Assembly (NCBI GenBank): GCA_028691175.1
Contig: JAQUZU010000109.1
Coordinates: forward strand, 1-6,180
DNA: 6,180 nt
DNA from: Candidatus Kapaibacterium sp.
GTDB taxonomy: Bacteria > Bacteroidota > Ignavibacteria > Kapaibacteriales > UBA2268
Direction: 5' to 3'
Position 1 is the first letter of the stretch; every line of letters starts with the position of its first letter. The translations under genes and the position numbers were made by a program. The notes below the pieces were generated by a model. The model worked only from the letters and a program-made list of their open reading frames with translations. It ran no database searches and was not told the origin of the DNA. Positions 1-6,078 of the stretch are shown here, in pieces.

Positions 1-335
1 TCAATAACGAAATTAAAGACTTCCAGTTTCCACTATACATGAGTATGGCAGCGAGCGAAATTCTTCCGAGATTTCATTTACCGAAGGATATTAAAATCAC
101 TCCGGAAATCGGTACATACTATCAGTACGGACTAAAAGAAGAGAAATATTGCAAGAAACAAATTGCTCCGGACGAAACCTCTTACGATGCAATTCAACCA
201 TTGGCAACAGAAAAATTCAACGATATTGTCGAGCGAATTTCAGCCGGTAATTTCGAATGCAAATGCGAAGAAAAGCCGGACGATTGGTATTCGAAATGTC
301 CATACAAACAGATTTGCCCAAAATTTCTTAAATAA
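1..335 (+). CDS. C-terminal fragment of a PD-(D/E)XK (RecB/AddB-like) nuclease, 5' end cut by the window
   Basis: The frame is open from position 3 to a TAA at 333-335, giving about 110 residues. The ATG at 39 is probably internal, because the motif QFPLY lies just before it (codons 24-38). QFPLY fits the Q-x3-Y motif that follows the catalytic core in RecB-family nucleases. The last 35 residues resemble the family's C-terminal tail: an ISAGNF turn, then cysteine-rich sequence ending CPYKQICPKF, with C-x5-C spacing like the iron-sulfur cluster end of AddB-type nucleases. A cysteine at the usual C-x2-C position is replaced by tyrosine, and a CKC pair lies about 14 residues upstream. The catalytic D and E/K residues would be upstream of the window and cannot be checked. 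In the family such domains cut single- or double-stranded DNA, often fused or paired with a helicase in recombination or repair. AddB versus a stand-alone nuclease cannot be decided here. Confidence 0.6.
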   Translation, partial: NNEIKDFQFPLYMSMAASEILPRFHLPKDIKITPEIGTYYQYGLKEEKYCKKQIAPDETSYDAIQPLATEKFNDIVERISAGNFECKCEEKPDDWYSKCPYKQICPKFLK

Positions 336-410
336 TATTTTTCGATATTCCCATAGTTTGACACTTCGATATAAGTGATTGAATTATTGCGAGTTACAAC
401 TTTATTCACT

Positions 411-452
411 CGAGCGGTGCAAGTGCTTTTATTTGCATTGCTCGTTTTTTTT
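411..452 (+). terminator. Rho-independent terminator after the nuclease gene
   Basis: Arms at 411-422 (CGAGCGGTGCAA) and 433-444 (TTGCATTGCTCG) pair over 12 positions, including two G-U pairs, around a 10-base loop. Eight T residues follow directly at 445-452. The hairpin begins about 75 bases after the nuclease stop codon. Between 336 and 410 I see no gene or convincing site. Confidence 0.85.
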
Positions 453-547
453 CGGCACTTAACACAATATTAGTATAACTATTTCGTTTTTAGCTACAGA
501 TTAAGGGAAAAAATATTAGTCTGTGCGCATTGAAATCAAAGAAATAA

Positions 548-553
548 AGAGGA
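548..553 (+). promoter_or_regulatory. Ribosome binding site for the RlpA-like gene
   Basis: AGAGGA lies four bases before a TTG at 558. The in-frame ATG codons at 618 and 681 have no comparable purine-rich site. This supports a TTG start, although the spacing is somewhat short. Confidence 0.5.
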
Positions 554-557
554 AATT

Positions 558-1406
558 TTGCTTAGAGTAATCTATGCAATCCCAAATATAGTATGTTTCA
601 TTAACCAGAATAGTCCAATGCCAATTAAAATCCAAGCACTTCGGCTACCAGGATTTTTGAGATTTTTCCGTCGCCAATACATGCTGTTGGCAACGATAAT
701 ATTCTGCCTGTTTTTCCAGATTGACATGTCGGTCGCGGAGCCGGACGGAATAGAAGATGAAAAATTCATTCAAAATATCCAGATAGCGGAGGACGAAGAT
801 TTCGATAAAGCTATATATTTCGAGCAACGCGGCAAATCTTCTTGGTATCATAACCGTTTTCATAATCGGAAAACGTCGAATGGCGAACGATACCACAAAG
901 AAAAATTCACCGCAGCTCACAAAACTCTGCCTTTTGGTACTGTTGTAAAAGTTTCAAATCCGCAGAATAATAAAGCAGTGTTTGTCCGCGTAAATGATCG
1001 CGGTCCGTTCACCAAAAGAAAAATCATAGATTTATCGAAATCGGCGGCAAAGTCTTTGGGGGCTTTTAATAATCCTCAAGTTTTAGTCCAGACCGTACTA
1101 CCTGAAAAAATGTTCGATTGCCAGGAAGAGGCAGCGAATTATTTTATCACATTCTCTTACGAAGAGAATCCGGAGTGCAGTCTCGCCAAGAATTTCACCA
1201 TACTGCTGGAATATGACGACTTCGACGCCGCAGTCGAAGAGTTCGCCAAAATTCGCAAGTACAACAAAAGTCATCGAGCATATCTCCTGACTACCCCACA
1301 CATAGATCCGGACTTCCACGACGATGAAAAAAACACCGGAAAATATTACATAGGATACAAAACATCAAGTTTGAACATGTCGTACTTAGACACATTTTAT
1401 AAATAA
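558..1406 (+). CDS. rlpA: RlpA-family septal/envelope lytic transglycosylase-like protein (double-psi beta-barrel)
   Basis: This 282-residue exported protein is read from a TTG start preceded by AGAGGA. Residues 33-60 look like a Sec signal peptide: a basic RFFRR stretch, a hydrophobic run LLATIIFCLFF, and a likely cleavage after SVA (residue 60). The RlpA double-psi beta-barrel spans about 90-183, with SSWYHNRFHNRKTSNGE, FTAAHKTLPFGTVVKVSN and VRVNDRGPFTKRKIIDLS. E110, H121 and D147 fall where RlpA enzymes have their conserved acidic and histidine residues. Family members cleave glycan strands of peptidoglycan, often naked (peptide-free) glycan at the septum. The only cysteine near the signal peptide (C50) lacks a lipobox, so unlike classical RlpA this is probably not a lipoprotein. 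Residues 190-282 are unlike the barrel and may be a diverged SPOR-like domain. The gene stands alone between two terminators. The start is uncertain: ATG 618 or 681 would also give a signal peptide. Confidence 0.85.
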   Translation: MLRVIYAIPNIVCFINQNSPMPIKIQALRLPGFLRFFRRQYMLLATIIFCLFFQIDMSVAEPDGIEDEKFIQNIQIAEDEDFDKAIYFEQRGKSSWYHNRFHNRKTSNGERYHKEKFTAAHKTLPFGTVVKVSNPQNNKAVFVRVNDRGPFTKRKIIDLSKSAAKSLGAFNNPQVLVQTVLPEKMFDCQEEAANYFITFSYEENPECSLAKNFTILLEYDDFDAAVEEFAKIRKYNKSHRAYLLTTPHIDPDFHDDEKNTGKYYIGYKTSSLNMSYLDTFYK

Positions 1407-1413
1407 TTCTCTT

Positions 1414-1450
1414 AAAGAGCCAAATTTTTCATAATTTTGGCTCTTTTTTT
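1414..1450 (+). terminator. Rho-independent terminator of the RlpA-like gene
   Basis: AAAGAGCCAAA (1414-1424) pairs perfectly with TTTGGCTCTTT (1436-1446) around an 11-base loop. The T run covers 1444-1450. It starts 8 bases after the stop codon of the RlpA-like gene. Confidence 0.88.
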
Positions 1451-1460
1451 ATATAATACG

Positions 1461-1492
1461 TTTGCTATTTACAAGAAAAACATGTATTTTAG
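1461..1492 (+). promoter_or_regulatory. Possible Bacteroidota-type promoter for the S1 gene
   Basis: TTTG at 1461-1464 and TATTTTAG at 1485-1492 are separated by 20 bases. This fits the Bacteroidota -33 TTTG / -7 TAnnTTTG pattern with one mismatch in the -7 element. It lies just after the upstream terminator and would give a leader of roughly 60 bases before ATG 1562. A short AT-rich match of this kind could arise by chance. Confidence 0.3.
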
Positions 1493-1549
1493 TGTTCATT
1501 TAAATGCGTATTATACGCGATGGCTAAACGTTTGTTGAAAAATTTAATT

Positions 1550-1554
1550 AGGTG
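1550..1554 (+). promoter_or_regulatory. Ribosome binding site deciding the S1 start
   Basis: AGGTG lies seven bases before ATG 1562. The earlier in-frame ATG at 1520 has no purine-rich site in front of it, only the sequence of a short palindrome. This favours 1562 as the start. Confidence 0.6.
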
Positions 1555-1561
1555 TGCTACA

Positions 1562-2950
1562 ATGATAGACAATATCAATAATCCAGAAGAAACAGTTAAC
1601 GATTCTCAAAACAACAACAATATTTCAAGTGCCGAACCGATAGTTCCGGAAACCGAAACTAAAGTTGCTACTGAACCGGTTGATGCTCCGGCACCGGCCA
1701 CAGAAGAACCGGCTACCGAAAATAGCACACCGGCAAAACAAGCCGCTAATGAAGCAAAAGCCAAAGAACAGGCTGAACGCAAAGCAAGAATGGATGAAAT
1801 TTTTGCTGAATTAAAAGAAATCAAATCCCAAGAGGGAACTTTAGAAGTTGAAGTTGTAAGCAGAATAAAGGGTGGCTTAAGAGTAATCTACAAGAACCTG
1901 CAATTATTTTTGCCGGCTTCGCATTTTACAGTAAAACGCACTCCGAGCGAAGAAGAACTTCAAGAAGCAATCGGAGCGAAATTCATCGTTAATATTCACG
2001 AAATCCAAGAGATGGAAGACGGCAGAAGAGCTGTTATCGTATCTCGCAAAGAACTTCTCCGCAAGAAATTCTGGGAAGAAATCGAAGTTGGAAAGAAAGT
2101 TTCCGGCAAAGTTTCATCACTCGCTTCTTTCGGCGTTTTCGTCGATCTTGGCGGCATCGAAGGTATGATTCACGTATCTAGATTATCACAAACTCACGTA
2201 GACGATCCTGCACAATTATACAAAAAAGGCGACCCGGTAGAGGCAGTTGTTGTAGAAATAAACAAAGAAACTAACCGTATCGGCTTAAGCCGCAAAGAAC
2301 TCGAACCATCACCATGGGTAGATGTAGATAAAGAATTCATTGTTGGAAACAAATATAAAGGAATCGTAAGAAGAATTACCGATTTCGGTGTTTATATTGA
2401 AATGAAACAAGGCGTTGACGGTCTGATGAGAACTCAGGAAATTTCTTGGACAAAACGCATCAAAAATCCGGGCTCGCTCTTTACAGTCGGACAGGAAATC
2501 GAAGTTGAAGTTTTAAGCGTAAACATGGAAAAACAAAACATCGCTCTGAGCTATAAACGTTTAACTGAAAATCCATGGGCAGGCTTGGCAGCACAATTCC
2601 CGGTCGGCACAGTTATGAACGGTACAGTTATGCAGACCTTACCGCAGGGTGCAATTATTTCTACCGAGCAATTCGACGGTTTCATGCCGAAGAGCAAAAT
2701 CCTCTCATTGGATAAAGGCAAGAAGATTCCTTACGAACAAGGTCAGACTCTTGAAGTAAAAATCGCAGACATAGTAGCTGAGCAAGAATCAGTTATCTTC
2801 GAGCCAGCAGTTCAAGAAGAACCGCAGCACGAAAGCCACGGCGAAAGATTCTCGAAATCTAACCCGAAAGACATGCCGTCTGACAGCCCGATTTCATTCC
2901 TTGACTTGCTCTCTGATTCTTCAAAGAACAATTTGAATTTGAACAAATAA
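1562..2950 (+). CDS. rpsA: Ribosomal protein S1-like RNA-binding protein with four S1 domains
   Basis: The protein has 462 residues from ATG 1562; a start at 1520 would add 14. Residues 1-80 are a low-complexity acidic, Pro/Ala/Thr-rich tail followed by a charged helix. Four OB-fold S1 repeats follow. Repeat 1 (about 91-163) has the KGG-L-V and LFLPASHF pattern. Repeat 2 (174-246) has FGVFVDLGGIEGMIHVSRLS and IGLSRKEL. Repeat 3 (259-333) has FGVYIEM, VDGLM and IALSYKRL. Repeat 4 (345-415) is diverged: it keeps FDGFMPKS but loses the FGV motif. A disordered acidic tail ends in an SFLDLL patch. S1 binds mRNA at the 30S subunit and helps translation start. Four repeats is fewer than the six of E. 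coli S1 but within the range seen in bacterial S1-like proteins. The gene is a single unit with terminators on both sides and converges on alaS. Identity as the ribosomal S1, rather than another multi-S1 protein, is likely but not proven. Confidence 0.88.
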   Translation: MIDNINNPEETVNDSQNNNNISSAEPIVPETETKVATEPVDAPAPATEEPATENSTPAKQAANEAKAKEQAERKARMDEIFAELKEIKSQEGTLEVEVVSRIKGGLRVIYKNLQLFLPASHFTVKRTPSEEELQEAIGAKFIVNIHEIQEMEDGRRAVIVSRKELLRKKFWEEIEVGKKVSGKVSSLASFGVFVDLGGIEGMIHVSRLSQTHVDDPAQLYKKGDPVEAVVVEINKETNRIGLSRKELEPSPWVDVDKEFIVGNKYKGIVRRITDFGVYIEMKQGVDGLMRTQEISWTKRIKNPGSLFTVGQEIEVEVLSVNMEKQNIALSYKRLTENPWAGLAAQFPVGTVMNGTVMQTLPQGAIISTEQFDGFMPKSKILSLDKGKKIPYEQGQTLEVKIADIVAEQESVIFEPAVQEEPQHESHGERFSKSNPKDMPSDSPISFLDLLSDSSKNNLNLNK

Positions 2951-2966
2951 GATTAATCGCTTTTTT

Positions 2967-3007
2967 ATACAACAAACGCCATTCAATTTGAATGGCGTTT
3001 GTTGTAT
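2967..3007. terminator. Long palindrome between convergent genes, probable shared terminator
   Basis: Arms at 2967-2986 and 2988-3007 are perfect reverse complements over 20 bases, with one T between them. The core includes AACGCCATTC. It begins 16 bases after the S1 stop codon and ends 9 bases before the alaS stop. On the plus strand, T-rich sequence follows the GC-containing core. On the minus strand the T residues are mainly inside the outer stem (TTTGTTGTAT). A bidirectional terminator for both genes is the simplest reading. Confidence 0.75.
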
Positions 3008-3016
3008 TTATCGATT

Positions 3017-5566
3017 TTATTTTGCGTATTCGCGAACTATATTTGCGAAATTATTCATAACCTCCGGAAGTTTTGCAATTTCCTTGCCACCGGCAGAAGC
3101 AATATGAGGTTTGCCTCCCCCACCGCCGCCAAGTTGCTTGGCAACCAAGCCGACAAGTTTTCCTGCAGGATATTTTGCTTTCAAATCGTCTGTAACAGCA
3201 CAGGTAAGCGAAACTTTTCCGTCGAGAACAGCCGCGATGAGAATAATCGCGTTCTTAGCAACTACGTCGCGAAGTTTTTCGGCTACGTTCAGTGTCATGT
3301 CTTTGTCGTCTGTCTCAATAGTTTGGACAATCAAATTCTTTTCGTCGCACGCTTCCGCATTTGCTATCCAATTATCGAACGACGCAGTAACGATATTTTG
3401 CTTCAACTTCGAAATATCTTTTCCAAGTGCATGAATGGTCGAATTTAGTTCTTCAATTTGCGTTTTTTGCTCTGAAATAAGTGCATTACGTTCTGCAATA
3501 TAATTCATTACCACAGTGCCGGTAACGGCTTCGATTCTGCGAACTCCCGCAGCGATAGACGATTCCGAAGTAATTTTTACAATGCCGATATCAGATGTAT
3601 TTTTCACATGTGTACCGCCACATAATTCAATCGAGAAATTCGGGTCAATTGTTACCGAACGAACAACGTCGCCATATTTATCGCCAAAAAACATTTTAAT
3701 TTTCGGATTATTTTGTGCTTGCTCAAATGTGAGTTCATCTGTCTTCACATTAATTGCTTCAGCAATTTTTTGGTTTGCGATTTTTTCGACTTTTTCGATT
3801 TCTTCAGGTGTTACTTTTTCATAATGATTAAAATCAAAACGCAATGCCTCCGCAGTTACACTTGAACCTGCTTGTTTAATATGACCGCCCAAGACTGTAC
3901 GCAGTGCTTCATGCAAAAGATGTGTAGCAGTGTGATTGCGAGCTACCGCATTATGATACGGCAAATCAATTTTTACGCGCACAACATCGCCGACTTTCGC
4001 CTCAATCGGTTCCTCGCAGAAGTGAATAATCGTATTCGAAACTTTTTTTGATTCTATCACATGATATGTGTTGCCGGCAATTTCAATCGTTCCTTTATCG
4101 GAAACCTGACCACCAGATTCTACATAAAGTGGAGTCTTGTCGAGCACAATTCGATTATCCTCTACATAGAGAACTTTTGCGTCACATTCTGACTGATTAT
4201 AGCCGGAAAATTCTGTCGTCGCATCAATGACCGGTATTTCTACTTCTTGAATGTTGATTTTGCGGGCTGAACGCGAACGATTCTTCTGCTCCTGCATCAG
4301 CACGTTAAATCGTTCGGTATCCAGTTCAACGCCTTTTTCCTTAGCGATAAGAGCAGTTAAATCGATTGGAAAACCGAAAGTATCATAAAGCAGGAAAACA
4401 TCATCGCCGGAAACAATAGTTTTGCCGTCGGACTTGAGTTTATCAACAATTTTATCGAAAATAGAAAGACCTTTTTCAAGTGTCTGCAGGAAATTTTCTT
4501 CCTCCGATTTAATCACTTTGACAATCATATCATAGTGTTCAATCAATTCCGGGAAAATATCACCCATTGTATCGCGCAAAGTCGCAACAAGCTTATAAAG
4601 CATCGGCTCAGTAAAGCCAAGATTTTTCGAATATTTCGACGCACGACGAAGAATTCTACGAAGTACATAGCTGCGTCCTTCGTTGCCCGGAAGGGCACCG
4701 TCTGCAATCGCAAACGACAATGTACGCACGTGATCAGCGATTACGCGCATAGCAATACCGGTCGCATCGTGCAGTTCGGAAGAATATGTTTTGCCGGAAA
4801 GTTCGACAATTTTATCGAGAAGCGGTTTAAAGACATCAGTATCATAATTCGAGTTAACTCCTTGAATTACCGAGCAGATACGTTCGAATCCCATTCCGGT
4901 ATCGACATGTTTGTGTGCAAGATTTTCGAGTGTACCATCTTGTTTTCTATTGAATTGAATAAATACAAGATTCCAGATTTCAATTACTTCCGGCACTCCG
5001 GCATTCACTAAATTTCCGCCGGTTTTGTCGGGCGTTCTGTCGTAGTGGATTTCGGAACATGGTCCGCACGGACCGGTCTCACCCATTTCCCAGAAATTAT
5101 CTTTGTCGCCACATCTATGAATACGACTTTCGGGCAAATATTTTTTCCAGAGTTCATACGCTTCGTCGTCGCTGGTATAGACTGTTGCGTGAAGGCGTTC
5201 GACGTCAAGTTTCCATACTTTTGTCAGCAGTTCCCATGCCCATGCAATCGCTTCTTTTTTGTAATAATCGCCGAAGCTCCAGTTTCCGAGCATTTCGAAC
5301 ATCGTGTGATGATACGTGTCGGCACCGACTTCTTCGAGGTCGTTATGCTTACCGCTGACGCGGATACACTTTTGCGTATCTGCTGCACGCGTATAGTCGC
5401 GTTTGCCAACGCCGAGAAAGACATCTTTAAATTGATTCATGCCGGCATTTGCAAAAAGTAAAGTCGGATCACCGTGTGGCACTACCGGCATACTTGGCAC
5501 TACTCTATGATCTTTATTTTGGAAAAATTCGAGGAAAGAATTTCTTATCTCTCGTGAAGTCATCAT
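3017..5566 (-). CDS. alaS: Alanyl-tRNA synthetase
   Basis: This cytosolic class II synthetase of 849 residues charges tRNA-Ala with alanine using ATP. It has the usual full-length architecture. The catalytic domain (about 1-240) contains QKCIRVSGKHNDLEEVG (65-81), HHTMFEMLGNWSFGDYY (86-102) and GETGPCGPCSEIHYD (162-176). Motif 3 is in the stretch GNEGRSYVLRRILRRA (294-309). The editing domain, which clears mischarged Ser or Gly, has the zinc-binding HTATH (545-549) and CGGTH (649-653), so editing residues look intact. A likely coiled coil lies near 690-725. The C-Ala domain ends with GGGGGGKPHIASAGG (813-827). ATG 5566 is preceded by AAAGGA at six bases; the adjacent second ATG (5563) is an alternative. 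The gene has its own terminator downstream, and another terminator separates it from the upstream RRM gene. I see no frameshift or missing motif. Confidence 0.98.
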   Translation of the reverse strand: MMTSREIRNSFLEFFQNKDHRVVPSMPVVPHGDPTLLFANAGMNQFKDVFLGVGKRDYTRAADTQKCIRVSGKHNDLEEVGADTYHHTMFEMLGNWSFGDYYKKEAIAWAWELLTKVWKLDVERLHATVYTSDDEAYELWKKYLPESRIHRCGDKDNFWEMGETGPCGPCSEIHYDRTPDKTGGNLVNAGVPEVIEIWNLVFIQFNRKQDGTLENLAHKHVDTGMGFERICSVIQGVNSNYDTDVFKPLLDKIVELSGKTYSSELHDATGIAMRVIADHVRTLSFAIADGALPGNEGRSYVLRRILRRASKYSKNLGFTEPMLYKLVATLRDTMGDIFPELIEHYDMIVKVIKSEEENFLQTLEKGLSIFDKIVDKLKSDGKTIVSGDDVFLLYDTFGFPIDLTALIAKEKGVELDTERFNVLMQEQKNRSRSARKINIQEVEIPVIDATTEFSGYNQSECDAKVLYVEDNRIVLDKTPLYVESGGQVSDKGTIEIAGNTYHVIESKKVSNTIIHFCEEPIEAKVGDVVRVKIDLPYHNAVARNHTATHLLHEALRTVLGGHIKQAGSSVTAEALRFDFNHYEKVTPEEIEKVEKIANQKIAEAINVKTDELTFEQAQNNPKIKMFFGDKYGDVVRSVTIDPNFSIELCGGTHVKNTSDIGIVKITSESSIAAGVRRIEAVTGTVVMNYIAERNALISEQKTQIEELNSTIHALGKDISKLKQNIVTASFDNWIANAEACDEKNLIVQTIETDDKDMTLNVAEKLRDVVAKNAIILIAAVLDGKVSLTCAVTDDLKAKYPAGKLVGLVAKQLGGGGGGKPHIASAGGKEIAKLPEVMNNFANIVREYAK

Positions 5567-5572
5567 GTATTA

Positions 5573-5578
5573 TCCTTT
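5573..5578 (-). promoter_or_regulatory. Ribosome binding site of alaS
   Basis: The minus strand reads AAAGGA followed by six bases and ATG 5566. This supports the first of two adjacent ATG codons. A TATAAT (5584-5579) directly precedes it but is too close to the start to be the promoter of a message carrying this site. Confidence 0.7.
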
Positions 5579-5588
5579 ATTATAGTTA

Positions 5589-5602
5589 TTATTTCGAAAT
5601 AA
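5589..5602. repeat. 14-bp perfect palindrome upstream of alaS
   Basis: TTATTTCGAAATAA is fully self-complementary and lies 22 bases upstream of the alaS ATG. It could be an operator or leader element. E. coli AlaRS is known to repress its own gene through a palindrome around the transcription start, but no sequence link to that site is claimed. AT-rich palindromes also arise by chance. Confidence 0.4.
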
Positions 5603-5632
5603 ATAGTCTTGGCAATTATTTTTTTACAAAAC

Positions 5633-5664
5633 AAGCCCGGTTTATTGAAAAATATACCGGGCTT
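5633..5664 (-). terminator. Terminator of the RRM protein gene
   Basis: AAGCCCGGT (5633-5641) pairs perfectly with ACCGGGCTT (5656-5664) around a 14-base AT-rich loop that can add a few pairs. Read on the minus strand, the stem starts 33 bases after the RRM gene stop and is followed by GTTTTGT, a modest T-rich tail. No T run follows on the plus strand. It separates the RRM gene from alaS. Confidence 0.75.
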
Positions 5665-5697
5665 TGCCAAAAAAACTATCAGTTGAAAATATATGTT

Positions 5698-5988
5698 TTA
5701 ATATGATCTTCTAAATGTCTGTGGTCTTCTAGGTCTGTCAGATCTTTCAGCACGCTCTTTTGCTTCATTGACTTGGATTTTTCTTCCGTTATAGTCAGTG
5801 TCATTGAGGGCTGCAATTGCTGATTGAGCGGCTTCGTCTTCCATTTCGACAAAGCTAAAACCGCGGAAACGACCGGTTTCTCTGTCGTTAATCATTTTAA
5901 TTGATTCAACTGCTCCAAATTGCTCAAAAAGTTCGCGAATTTGATCTTCTGTTGTACTATACTGTACATTACCTACATAGATATTCAT
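5698..5988 (-). CDS. Small single-RRM RNA-binding protein (Rbp family)
   Basis: This 96-residue protein is one RNA recognition motif plus a short basic tail. RNP2 is IYVGNV (residues 3-8) and RNP1 is RGFSFVEM (43-50), giving the aromatic residues that stack on RNA bases. The fold continues to about residue 78 (GRKIQVNEAKER), and the tail is Arg-rich (RAERSDRPRRPQTFRRSY). Related stand-alone RRM proteins in cyanobacteria and Bacteroidota bind RNA and act in cold response or post-transcriptional control; the target here is unknown. The start is ATG 5988: it gives the canonical MNIYVGN opening and has GGAGG at nine bases. An upstream in-frame ATG at 6066 would add 26 unrelated residues across the ribosome binding site and is rejected. 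The gene is monocistronic, with a terminator at 5633-5664. Confidence 0.93.
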   Translation of the reverse strand: MNIYVGNVQYSTTEDQIRELFEQFGAVESIKMINDRETGRFRGFSFVEMEDEAAQSAIAALNDTDYNGRKIQVNEAKERAERSDRPRRPQTFRRSY

Positions 5989-5997
5989 AAAAAAAAA

Positions 5998-6002
5998 CCT
6001 CC
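5998..6002 (-). promoter_or_regulatory. Ribosome binding site of the RRM gene with a T9 spacer
   Basis: On the minus strand GGAGG is followed by exactly nine T residues (5997-5989) and then ATG. The core is a full Shine-Dalgarno match at an acceptable spacing, and it fixes the start at 5988. A homopolymer as the whole spacer is unusual. Confidence 0.8.
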
Positions 6003-6018
6003 GAAAAACAAAAATGAA

Positions 6019-6054
6019 CGTAGAAGTTAAAAAAATGTAACTAAGACTTCTACG
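6019..6054 (-). other. Stem-loop in the leader of the RRM gene, or terminator of an upstream gene
   Basis: CGTAGAAGT (6019-6027) and ACTTCTACG (6046-6054) form a perfect 9-bp stem with an 18-base loop. On the minus strand the stem is followed by T-rich sequence (TTCATTTTTGTTTTT) and then the GGAGG site. It could be a leader structure of the RRM messenger or a weak terminator for a gene ending near 6079. The large loop argues against a strong classical terminator. Confidence 0.5.
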
Positions 6055-6078
6055 CCGTAAATACAAAGTTGTAAAACA

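Noticed and set aside
358..363. Perfect TTGACA -35 hexamer upstream of the terminator at 411-452
   Set aside because: No -10 hexamer lies at 16-18 bases, and the only gene downstream is behind a strong terminator. Most likely chance.
474..479. TATAAC as a possible -10 for the RlpA-like gene
   Set aside because: The hexamer 17 bases upstream (TTCGGC) is a poor -35 and no TAnnTTTG element was found, so no promoter is called between 453 and 547.
1520..1561. Start of the S1 protein at ATG 1520
   Set aside because: It has no ribosome binding site and adds 14 basic residues ahead of an acidic tail, whereas AGGTG supports ATG 1562. It cannot be fully excluded.
3111..3434. Plus-strand open frame opposite the 3' end of alaS, beginning with a proline run
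   Set aside because: It is the antisense shadow of the glycine-rich C-Ala end of AlaRS. Other plus-strand frames at 3516-5461 are likewise shadows without ribosome binding sites.
5567..5697. T-box or other riboswitch leader for alaS
   Set aside because: The gap is only 131 bases, holds the RRM gene terminator, and shows no T-box sequence or specifier stem.
5989..6066. N-terminal extension of the RRM protein from ATG 6066 (26 extra residues)
   Set aside because: The extension reads through the GGAGG site, the T9 run and the stem-loop. Its sequence is not RRM-like, and MNIYVGN at 5988 is the usual family start.
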